Assembly (NCBI GenBank): GCA_016256075.1
Contig: SDVU01000633.1
Coordinates: 1 to 11,675, forward strand
Reading direction: 5' to 3'
Length of the DNA stretch: 11,675 nt
DNA from: Dictyocoela muelleri
Taxonomy: Eukaryota; Microsporidia
The notes under the pieces are model-generated. The model saw nothing but the letters and a program-made list of their open reading frames with translations, did not search any database and was not told the DNA's origin. The position numbers and the translations under genes are program-made. Below, piece after piece: positions 1 to 7,689 of this stretch; positions within the stretch are counted from its first letter, which is position 1, and the number at the start of each line of letters is the position of its first letter.

Positions 1-690
1 TTGTTAGTATGCGTACCATCTTGAGCTACAAATCCGATAGAATGGTTTACTATATGATGATGTGCAGATAAATTTCGTGCTACTCCAGGGTATGATGCAT
101 GTCCATCAGAACATAAAATGAACCATCAACAATATATGGTTCGAGTGCAGCTGTTATTGATTCTATACTTCTGTTCGATACACGTTCGATGATAAATTTT
201 TTTCTTGGTGTATTATCGATTGCCCAAATATCCAAACAGTATCTCTAATCTCATCACTTTGAGTCGTGGGATTTTTAATTATTCTCCTTCTACTTAGAAC
301 TGTCTCATCAACTTGAACGATATAACCCGGTCCGCCTAATATTATTGGCCGATCATTCATAAAGAGACATAAAAACGCCTCAATTCACCTTTCAATCTAT
401 GAATTGTTGTATAAGATATACCATACCACCAACCAGCTGCTTATATGATGATTCAGACATTAATAAATACAAATATGAACAAAGTTCGTGAGAAATAAAT
501 TCGTAACAAATATATTCCGCCTCTTTTGACAACCTCTTTTCGCACACCTATAGCCTAAGAATTCCTTTGACAGTCTTTTATAAATTTGAAGCCTCGCAAT
601 TGCTCCACACTTCTCACATTCTCTCTCCAGTGTAATAATATCTTGCGATAAAAAATCCTTTATACACTCAATTTTAAAAAAAAATATCAT
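1..690 (-). pseudogene. Merlin/IS1595-like transposase, N-terminal part, frame-broken
   Basis: Remnant of a DDE transposase of the Merlin superfamily (eukaryotic kin of bacterial IS1595/ISXO2), a cut-and-paste DNA transposon enzyme. Reading on the minus strand, the first piece (690 to 460) starts at an ATG preceded by two stop codons and carries a four-cysteine zinc ribbon: CEKCG followed by YRCAKRGCQKR. The second piece (360 to 163) contains IVQVDETVLSRRR, whose Asp is the expected first catalytic residue, and then VWIFG. After a frame change comes AIDNTPRKKFIIERV (to about 115), and after another SDGHASYPG with the second Asp, then HIVNHSIGF and DGTHTN at the window edge. The third acidic residue should lie beyond base 1. 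At least three frame changes and two stops (one just before 460, one near 441) separate the pieces, so this copy is dead. Family assignment is strong; the left boundary is outside the window. Confidence 0.88.
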
Positions 691-739
691 TTATTATATC
701 TATTACCATGAGGAGTTTGAAAAGAAAAATTTTGCTTAT

Positions 740-797
740 TTACACTTTGCGGCCTACATTTTTAAAAAATTTAAAATGAAGGCCGCAAAGTGTAAAA
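740..797. repeat. 58-bp imperfect palindrome with 17-bp perfect arms
   Basis: TTTACACTTTGCGGCCT at 740-756 is the exact reverse complement of 781-797. The 24-base spacer is itself partly self-complementary, so the whole stretch can fold into a hairpin. It lies about 50 bases upstream of the Merlin transposase start. Read on the minus strand from about 755 it begins GGCCGC; Merlin elements typically start with GG. It could therefore be the Merlin end facing a second, inverted copy of the same end, or an unrelated foldback repeat. No clear target-site duplication was found. Confidence 0.7.
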
Positions 798-971
798 GCC
801 CCCATATAAATAAACGATAATTACTAACAAATATTACCAAAAACCAATATACCAAAATAAACCATATCAATACCAAAACAATTACAAATAAATAAAAAAT
901 ACCAAGTTACAATAAAATATATTTTTTAATTAAAACATTTATTTAACTTACCAATTTTAATAGCGGTGCAA
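798..971. other. AT-rich spacer with ACCAAAA-like repeats
   Basis: No gene is visible. Between about 830 and 885 the sequence holds several loosely repeated TACCAAAA/ACCAATA words. It looks like low-complexity filler between the Merlin remnant and the pogo element. Confidence 0.4.
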
Positions 972-995
972 TATATTCAAAATTATTCCTCAATA

Positions 996-2831
996 CAGTA
1001 GAGTGCGAAAATTTAGGCAAAAAGTGCCTAAAATTTTTAACATGCCTAAAATTTTTAACGAAAAATAAATATGAAGAAAGTATCAAAGAAAATTGTTTAA
1101 TCAACCAAATAATGTTCCATATGTTTTTTGGAGCGAGATTCATGGTATGATTGCTTGAAAGATATAGATGACGCAACTAATTCATTATCTTCGTATATTA
1201 GAGCCTCTTCTAATTTCTTAATATGGTAATAAAAAGGCTCGGATATGTCAGAATTAAGATTTTCACTGACAACAAAATCTATATTGTGAAAATTATCATC
1301 GAACTGAAAGTTATCATTACTTAATGAAGCAACAATATTATCAGTAATTGTCATATCGGCATTTGATCTGTTAAAAAACTCTCTTTGTTGCACTACATTT
1401 TTCATCGATAAAAATTTATTAAAACAGTTGTTAAATGTGTGGTACTGACCTTATTAATAGATTTTATAATCCAATTACATACATTAAGTAATGTAAGGTT
1501 ACTAAAGGAAGAATAAATGTTCAGGTTTTTATCAAGCAATGATTCAGTTATGAAGTTACTTACGTATTGAGATATCTTGTCTTTATGACGTTGATGATAC
1601 CAAGATCTAAAGGTTGACGTATTGAGGTCGTTCTTGGAAAAAGAAATAGTAACTGAATATTTGAAAGATTACCTACTTCAAACCTTCTGAAGTTATATAA
1701 TAAGATAAGAATCTTTTTGTCTATTTTAATTAAATCAGAATTGATATCGCTTAAATAATTTAAAAATATCTCCTTATTAAGCCGCGATAAACTGTTATTT
1801 CCGCATATAATGTTATATATCGACGGATTCACATTTTTAAAGGCTCTTGGAGTTCACTTTTTACATATAAACATAGGTATTAATTCCTAACCAAAACGAT
1901 TAAAGCAAAGAAGTAGCGTTATTCTTGTCTTATCAGTCTTTATAGTTTTTTTCGTCATTTTCGCCATGAATTACATAACTTCTTTTGTCTAAATTTATAA
2001 TGTAAAGACCGGCCTCATCTAATATAAAAATATCTTTCTCCGTATAATCTTGCTTAATAAATCATAATCGTCAAAAAACCTACTAATTTCATCAATAACT
2101 GCTGATTTAGACACCCCATTGAGAGATCTATAACGACATCATTTTTTTTCTAAATTTTCATATAAAATAATGTGTCACCTTTATCTTACAGTTTGTATTT
2201 TTCTCAACATACCTATTTCCCAAAGAAACAAGCAATCCTTTAAGAAGAATTCCCCAAGTGCTGTTATTTTTTGACACCTTCTAGAATATATTCTTCTATA
2301 CCATTTTACTTGCTTATGTGCGCCTGTAACTGTAAACCTGTCTAAAAGCGATTCATCACTGTTTAGATTATGAAGCTCGACTGATGTCTCTAAGGAATTC
2401 CTCAAAACATTTGGTGTTGTTTTAAGTATTTATAATTTACTAGCAAGACAACCTGACACTTCTTTACTATCCTTAGCTATTTTTCTTTTTTTTCTCTAAG
2501 TGTAAAGCATTTCCTCTGTGTTCTAGAATGTTTCATTGGGCTGCCTAAAATTTTATAGAAAAAAAAATAATTATAGAATTTAAGCATACAGAAAAGAAAA
2601 ACAAAAATATTTGCCTAAAATTTTTCATTTGCCTAAAAATTTTACCATTCTATTTTTAACATCTTATCATGGTGGATATGTAAAGTGGTAATAAAAACTT
2701 AAAAATTTTATTTTGAATTAAGATTTGTTAGCACTTGTGCATTTATAACCCATAATCAAATACTTTTAAACTAAATGCCTATTTTTTATTTTTACTCTCT
2801 ATTTTTATGCCTAAGATTTCACACCCCACTG
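996..2831 (-). mobile_element. pogo/Tigger-like DNA transposon, full length, inactive
   Basis: A 1836-bp element bounded by imperfect 24-bp terminal inverted repeats, 996-1019 and 2808-2831, matching at about 19 of 24 positions. They start CAGTAGAGTG on the left and CAGTGGGGTG on the reverse of the right. TA lies immediately outside both ends (994-995 and 2832-2833), as expected for the Tc1/mariner/pogo superfamily. The inside carries one decayed transposase gene on the minus strand. GCCTAAAATTTT-like words recur near both ends: inverted at the left terminus, and direct at 1026, 1044, 2543, 2613, 2631 and 2809. They are possible transposase-binding sites. Divergence between the ends and decay of the gene indicate an old insertion. 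Confidence 0.87.
1097..2536 (-). pseudogene. pogo/Tigger-like transposase, decayed
   Basis: The likely original start is the ATG at 2536. Reading on the minus strand, RTQRKCFTLREKKRKIAKDS resembles the N-terminal Psq-type helix-turn-helix of pogo transposases. An in-frame TAA follows near 2425. The stretch to 2181 (RRCQKITALGEFFLKDCLFL) resembles the CENP-B-type DNA-binding region. Near 2035-1980, DIFILDEAGLY contains the first catalytic Asp. After a frame change come RITLLLCFNRFG and TPRAFKNVN, each interrupted or followed by stops. The intact stretch 1832-1560 holds KKILILLYNF, where family members have LLxDN, so the second catalytic Asp appears to be Tyr, and TTSIRQPLDLGIIN, which keeps the third Asp. 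1405-1097 fits the variable acidic C-terminal tail. Several stops and frame changes make it non-functional. Family call is strong. Confidence 0.87.
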
Positions 2832-2848
2832 TATATTCAAAATTATTC

Positions 2849-3449
2849 ATTATATTGCCATAACAAAAGGGAAATTAATTTATCTTAGATAATACTCAAA
2901 GATATTTAGATAATTAAAATTTAATATGGAAAAATTAAAATGTATTGAATGCTTTTATTCAACATAGGTAATCTATTTCATTTTATTTTATAATTTAATT
3001 TTGATAGATTAGAATATTTAATTAAATATTTTATTTCGAGATTACTCAAGTATAAAATAATTATTTTAATGAATAAATTTATCAAATTGTCAAATTCCCA
3101 TGATAAGAATCTTTGGTCTTTTTTCGAAAGTGGTCTGAAAATTTTTAGAAAATTCCTGGCAACTTTCGAAAGAAAAGCGATTTTTTATTTTAGTTACTAT
3201 GATCCCATGGTTTCAGTAAAAATAATAGAAATTTTCGATGATTTAATTTTTTTAAATGAATAAATGATTGAAAATAATATTTTTAGTAAAATTATAACTC
3301 CAGTGTAGGCAAAAACTGAGCTATTATAGTTATATTGAAGAGAGGTGTTGAAAAAAAAAATTGAGGTGTAAAATAAAATATGATGCAATAAACTTCTTTC
3401 TTCAATACAAATTTAAACAAACCTATCTAGTACATTGTATATATTTATT
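2849..3449. other. AT-rich non-coding stretch
   Basis: No protein-coding signal is convincing. The open stretches present are short, lysine/phenylalanine/isoleucine-rich products of AT bias. A 10-base inverted repeat, TTTCGAAAGT at 3122-3131 and its complement at 3162-3171, could form a small hairpin. Nothing else stands out. Confidence 0.4.
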
Positions 3450-3521
3450 GTCGCGCGCGAAGCGCGTGACATGTAAAAACGACTCGGTTCGATTCCCAGG
3501 AATGCAATTTCTTATTTTTTT
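3450..3521 (+). other. GC-rich hairpin plus tRNA-like B box and T-run
   Basis: Bases 3450-3470 form a strong hairpin (GTCGCGCGC, loop GAA, GCGCGTGAC; nine pairs including one G-T). GGTTCGATTCC at 3486-3496 matches the internal B box of RNA polymerase III genes (the tRNA T-arm consensus GGTTCGANNCC). A run of eight T at 3513-3520 could act as a pol III terminator. No A box, acceptor stem or anticodon arm could be fitted, so this is not a complete tRNA. It may be the 3' part of a tRNA-derived short interspersed element, a tRNA fragment, or chance. The GC-rich island is conspicuous in its AT-rich setting. Confidence 0.35.
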
Positions 3522-3605
3522 TAGTTTTTTAATTTTTTTAATTTTTATTTTATTTAATTTTTATTTAATTTTTATTTTAAAATTTAGTTTTAAATAAAAT
3601 AATGA

Positions 3606-4518
3606 TTGTCGGCAGCCAAAACCAAATTTCGCCAAAAATGCATTAATGATTTGATAAGGGGGTTTTAATTTTTAAAGAAAAAAACATTTATATTTGTTAA
3701 TAATTTTGTGGGCAGCCAAAAATGCACAGTTAAATTTAAAGAGAAAAACTCAATTTTATAATATCAAAAAATACGCCAAAAATGCACATTATATAATTTT
3801 TATATGAATGAAAAATTAAATATATTTAAATTTAATTTTTGCGCATAAAAATTTAATATAATTTATAATAAAAAAACGTGACAAAAGTGTTTTAAAAAAT
3901 ACAAATATATAAAGATCATTGTAAAAATAATTTTTATAAAGCAATTATATTGTCCAAAAATTGTAAATTCGCGTCAATATATCTATGATAGATTATAAAC
4001 TTTGTCAAAATGATTTATTTAATTTTATAAAGAAAAATACTAATTATAATGAGGTCATATAATTTATCTGCCGATAAATTATAAAGGTTGTGGAAATTAT
4101 AGATTGTAATTTTGTGATCTGTATTTCACACGTTCCTATAAAGATTTTATTAATTCAATTAGTAAAAATAAACGGGTTTTCTTATTTAACTTTCAATAAT
4201 TGTGCCTTTACAATGAAATTTCTTTTTTTAAACCATCAAATTTTCATGTATAACAATATGTTTAATTTAATTTAGAAACATCTTTTTTCATCGTCATCAT
4301 TTTAATTTATTTTTTTACTCTTAAAGATGGTTTAAAAGGAATGTGCAATTTGGGTGTAATTTTTTTTGATATTAAAAAATTGATTTTTTATCTTTTAATT
4401 TAACTGTGCATTTTTGGCTGCCAACCAAATTATTAACAAATATAAATGATTTTTTTAAAAAAAACCCTATCAAATCATTAATGCATTTTTAGCGAAATTT
4501 GGTTTTGGCTGCCGACAA
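3606..4518. mobile_element. 913-bp non-autonomous element with long terminal inverted repeats
   Basis: The left arm 3606-3790 and the right arm 4340-4518 are inverted copies of each other with roughly 85-90% identity by eye. The outer ends read TTGTCGGCAGCCAAAACC on the left and its complement on the right, so the element can be read as TGT...ACA. The motif GCCAAAAATGCA recurs in the arms: 3631, 3715 and 3775 on the left, and inverted, partly degenerate copies on the right. The 550-base interior has no convincing gene, so mobilisation in trans is likely. No clean target-site duplication was found. Superfamily is uncertain; Mutator-like or Ginger-like are options. Confidence 0.75.
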
Positions 4519-4662
4519 ATATTATTTTTATAAAATCCGACAACTCATATTCCTGTAATTCTAAAAAACTTAAGTTTGATAAATGATCTTCAATGCTATC
4601 AATATTTATGTTTTTTTTGAATTACAGAATATTGATGTGCGGATTATATAAAAATAATATTT
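4517..4662. repeat. 146-bp palindromic repeat (MITE-like)
   Basis: The left arm 4517-4569 and right arm 4610-4662 are inverted copies (for example CTGTAATTC at 4553 against GAATTACAG at 4618) around a 40-base loop. It begins exactly where the 913-bp element ends. It has no coding capacity. It may be a miniature inverted-repeat element or a remnant of one. Confidence 0.65.
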
Positions 4663-4734
4663 AATAAATAATTTAATTTTTTTTAATAGATGTTCAATTA
4701 TAAACCGGTCAGTACCCTCAAAAATTTTTGTTGT

Positions 4735-4950
4735 AAAGATTATAAAATATATACTTATAGTAGTATTTTTAAAGATAAATTCGTAAATGTATGTATTTTA
4801 TTGTAATCGTTTCATATTACTTAATTTAGATTAATTTCGATTCTCGAAATCAATCTAAATTAGGTAATATAAAAGGATTACAATAAAATACATACATTTA
4901 CGAATTTATCTTTAAAAATACTACTATATGTATATATTTTTTAATCTTTT
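4735..4950. repeat. 216-bp near-perfect palindrome (foldback/MITE-like)
   Basis: Arms 4735-4840 and 4844-4950 are inverted copies differing at about six of 106 positions, with only a three-base loop (TTC at 4841-4843). AAATTCGTAAATGTATGTAT and its complement are fully conserved in the arms. The Ginger-like element begins one base after the right arm. It has no coding capacity. The high arm identity suggests recent origin or ongoing arm correction. Confidence 0.8.
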
Positions 4951-4951
4951 C

Positions 4952-5214
4952 TGTTACTACAAATTGTGTCCCTTTGCAAATTGTATCCCCCCCTTTTCAA
5001 AATTTAATTAAAAATGATTTTAATAAAAATGATTTTTTATAATAAAATTTTATTAAGAACCTCACTATAAATTGTGTTCTTTCTTTCTAATTGAATTTTT
5101 TTATTAAAAAATTAAAAAAAAACATTTTTTAAATATAAAAATTTATAGTTTGCAGGTTGCTACAAATTGTATCCCCTTTAAAAAATTTGATATTATATTG
5201 ATAAAAATTAAATC
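4952..5214 (+). repeat. Left TIR of the Ginger-like element with arrayed motifs
   Basis: Contains four copies of a CTACAAATTGTGTCCC-like word at 4957-4972, 4976-4990, 5065-5078 and 5160-5176. Repeated subterminal words in long TIRs commonly serve as transposase-binding sites; that role is inferred here. Confidence 0.75.
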
Positions 5215-5235
5215 ATAAAAAATTTATAAATTATT

Positions 5236-6159
5236 TTATTTAAAAATAAATTTTTTAAGGTTGGTATTTTTTAAACATCTCATGTGAGTATTTATGATCT
5301 CATTTCTTCTTTCATTTTTTATTTGACAATTTTTTCTATTTAGAGATAATACTTCAAATAAATCATCATAATAAATAGATTCAAGATGTTGACGCCGTAC
5401 ATATGTTAAATTATATGGTTTTACTAACATTACCTTGGATCCAATATCGATTACATCTCTCTGACGTATTTCATATTCTCTTCTATATTTATTGACGTAA
5501 TCTGAATATCTAAGCCTTATTTCAACATCCAAATTTTCATTGTTATTTATGGATCTGCATGCATTGTCGTAACCTTCAAATAAAACAAACTGTTTCAATT
5601 TAGTTGCCGAATGTGTTAAATTATTATATTCGTATACGACTTTATCCAAGTAGTTTATCCAATCAAAATGGTTAATTGGTAAACATTTCCGCAATCTTTC
5701 TTTAAGAGTTATATTAAACCGCTCAATTTGTCCTTGTGATTGGGAATGATATGGCCTACCATGGACACTTCGTATTCCGAATTCATTTAATATTTGTTTT
5801 ACTGATGTGTTTATAAATTCTCCACCGTTATTTATGAAAAATATCCTAAACACCTTCTTTATATAAATGTTTTTTTTTAAATTTTTGAAAAAACATAAGG
5901 AATTTCTTCTTTTTGATGAATAAGCCCAGGCAAATTTGGAAAATGAATCAATGAAAGTAAAAATGTAATTATAATTGTCATTATGAGAAGAATATATACT
6001 CATATCAATAGTATCGATAATTATTCTTTCTCGTTGGTAAGAAGGTACAATTAGTGTTATAGAATTATTTACATGAGGTACTCTTTCTCTCATGCAATTT
6101 TCACATTTTGATATAAAATCAACAATATCTTCGTAATAAATTCGCAATAAGTTGAGCAT
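5236..6159 (-). pseudogene. Ginger2-like integrase/transposase, partial
   Basis: The 307-aa open frame encodes the core of a retroviral-type integrase used as a transposase. In order: a CxxC pair (CENC, residues about 20-23) from the end of the zinc-binding N-terminal domain; an integrase core from about residue 45 to 160 with RIIIDTIDMSIY, FIDSFSKFAWAY, NGGEF and GRPYHSQSQGQIERFN; and a C-terminal SH3-like region (about 235-300) with DIGSKVMLVKPYN and HMRCLKN. The GRPxHxQSQGxxER signature is typical of Ginger2 and of the KRBA2/SCAND3 proteins derived from it. It is shorter than whole Ginger transposases and appears to be a fossil fragment whose N-terminal part is not in this frame. It sits between the two long TIRs, which supports its role as the element's own transposase. 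Family assignment is confident. Confidence 0.85.
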
Positions 6160-6473
6160 ATTCTTTCATGTGTTCCTCGATGTCCAACATGGTCAATTGA
6201 GTGGGCGTTGGTGATAATTTCTTTGGTTTTATCAATCTCATATTTACAAATAAATTTTTTATAACAACCATTTAAATTATAGTAAAGTCATTTTCTAAAA
6301 GTTTAAATTTGGAACACATTCTTCTAAAAACTTTTTTTTCATCTTTATTCATTCCTTCAGGATACACATTACTTCGCAAAAAAAACAATAATATTTATTT
6401 TTTTGTTTTCACTTTCAATTGAAACTACTCTTCCCATGTGGGTTAATTAATATATAAAAATAAAATATATTTA

Positions 6474-6737
6474 TCATTTAATTTTTATCAATATAATATC
6501 AAATTTTTTAAAGGGGACACAATTTGTAGCAGCCTGCAAACTATAAATTTTTATATTTAAAAAATGATTTTTTTTAATTTTTTAATAGAAAAATTCAATT
6601 ATAAAGAGAGGACACAATTTGTAGTGAGGCCCTTAATAAAATTTTATTATAAAAAAATCATTTTTGTTTAAATCATTTTTAATTAAATTTTAAAAAGGGG
6701 TGACAGAATTTGCAAAGGGACACAATTTGTAGTAACA
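6474..6737 (-). repeat. Right TIR of the Ginger-like element with arrayed motifs
   Basis: Inverted partner of 4952-5214. The same word appears in reverse orientation at 6513-6530, 6608-6624, 6697-6713 and 6717-6737, for example GGGGACACAATTTGTAGC. Copy number and spacing match the left arm. Confidence 0.75.
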
Positions 6738-7044
6738 TTACCGTGCTATAATATTTTCATATTTCATCAAGTTAACTCAAAAATGACATTTTTAGAAAAG
6801 TTTGATGCCTATTTATTGAGTCTAGATCAGGTTCTTATGGATATAGAGAACCGAAATCGGTGTAAAAAAGATGTTAAAAAATAAGGGTTGAAAGATGTAG
6901 GTTAAAAAATTAAAGTTAAAATATAATGTTTTAAAAAAGAGAGCTTAAATATAAGGGGCGGAAATAAGGGTTAAAAAGTGTTAAAAAATCAATCGATGGA
7001 ATTTTCGCGTATTATCTATGACTCTATCTAAACGTTCTATGGTT
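6738..7044. other. AT-rich stretch, no supported gene
   Basis: A 33-codon open frame (6783-6884, plus strand, MTFLEKFDAYLLSLDQ...) has more even amino acid use than its surroundings. It also stays open upstream to the transposon boundary, so a gene fragment cut by the insertion is possible but unproven. From about 6870 the sequence becomes repetitive with ATAAGGGTTRAAA words (6880 and 6972) and many GTTAAAAAA runs. Confidence 0.3.
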
Positions 7045-7160
7045 TTGAAAGAAACGGACTATGTCCTTGAAAGAAACGGGTCTATTTCTTTGAAAGAAAT
7101 GGGTTGATAACTTTGAAAAGAAATGGGTCTATAAATTTGAAATAAAGGATTATAATTTAC
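7045..7160 (+). repeat. Minisatellite, 22-24-bp unit, about five copies
   Basis: The word TTTGAAAGAAAYGGG followed by TCTAT-like sequence recurs with conserved TTGAAA starts at 7045, 7067, 7090, 7113 and 7137, a spacing of 22 to 24 bases. Copies decay toward the right end. Confidence 0.75.
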
Positions 7161-7225
7161 AATAACCATGTTTTGCAACGAGGGGGGGTGTAATGATGCG
7201 CCAAGGTGGGCATAATAGTTCAACA

Positions 7226-7425
7226 GGGGCAATATAATAATGTAATGATATAATAATTTGATGATATATTAATACAACGGTTAATAGCAACGATATAATA
7301 ATGCACCGATATAATAATATAACAATATATTAATGCACTTATAATAGCAACGATCAAATAATGCAACGAATAATAATGCAAATATATAATAATGCAACAA
7401 TATAATAATTTGCTAGGATAATAGT
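7226..7425 (+). repeat. Degenerate minisatellite of ATAATAATGCAACGAT-like units
   Basis: Variants of ATAATAATGCAACGAT follow one another at irregular spacing of about 14 to 20 bases across 200 bases. No gene is visible inside. Confidence 0.7.
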
Positions 7426-7462
7426 ATACATCGATATAATATACAACGAGCTGTAGTAACTA

Positions 7463-7560
7463 CACATATATGTGCAGTGGATGTTTTTTTTGTATACACA
7501 TATATCTGTAGCGGGCGTTTTTTTGGTATGCACATATATTTGTAATAGGTCGTGTAGGGG
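7463..7560 (+). repeat. 34-bp tandem repeat, nearly three copies
   Basis: CACATATAT starts at 7463, 7497 and 7531, an exact 34-base period. Each is followed by a TGTAG-like word, a GGGCG-like word and a T-run. The third copy is truncated. Confidence 0.75.
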
Positions 7561-7689
7561 TTAAAGAAGCTATTTAACACATTATAATTTTATAAGGTAC
7601 TGAAAATATAATTAAAAAATAAAAAAATGAACTCAATAAGATAGTAATAAGAAACATTTATCTTTTTTAAGCAAATTAACGAACTAATT

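Larger units (their letters stand above)
972..2848 (+). repeat. 17-bp direct repeats flanking the pogo element
   Basis: TATATTCAAAATTATTC occurs at 972-988 and again at 2832-2848. The right copy begins at the TA that borders the pogo element; the left copy ends seven bases before the other TA. This is too long and too offset to be the TA target duplication. It fits a pre-existing tandem repeat of about 22 bases into which the transposon jumped at a TA between units. Confidence 0.6.
4952..6737 (-). mobile_element. Ginger2-like (gypsy-integrase-related) DNA transposon with long TIRs
   Basis: A 1786-bp element with terminal inverted repeats of about 265 bp (4952-5214 and 6474-6737), roughly nine-tenths identical by eye. 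It starts TGTTACTACAAATTGTGTCC and ends with the complement, giving the TGT...ACA ends expected of integrase-type transposases. One integrase-like gene lies between the arms and there is no reverse transcriptase, protease or capsid gene. That argues for a Ginger-type DNA transposon rather than an LTR retroelement or Polinton. The flanks (TTTTC on the left, TTACC on the right) do not give an exact target-site duplication. The copy looks broken, with perhaps two or so breaks. TIR similarity suggests a moderately young insertion. Confidence 0.78.

Noticed and set aside
3069-3263. 64-codon plus-strand frame
   Set aside because: Phe/Ile/Lys-rich AT-bias product in non-coding DNA with no recognisable motif and no start signal.
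3450-3505. Complete tRNA gene
   Set aside because: A B box is present, but no acceptor stem, A box or anticodon arm could be fitted around it.
3361-3597. 78-codon plus-strand frame
   Set aside because: Its second half is poly-T-driven Phe/Leu/Ile sequence and the first half runs through the GC hairpin; not gene-like. The opposite frame 3197-3388 is equally unsupported.
4090-4275. 61-codon frame inside the 913-bp element
   Set aside because: Starts with GTG, hydrophobic AT-bias composition, no similarity to any transposase motif.
4952-6737. LTR retrotransposon or Polinton
   Set aside because: The end repeats are inverted, not direct, and no reverse transcriptase, protease, polymerase or capsid gene lies between them; a Ginger-type DNA transposon explains the integrase better.
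6880-6990. Telomeric repeat tract
   Set aside because: ATAAGGGTT-like words are few and irregularly spaced, not a regular telomeric array.
7226-7560. CRISPR array
   Set aside because: Repeats are directly adjacent, degenerate and without unique spacers; they are minisatellites in a eukaryotic setting.
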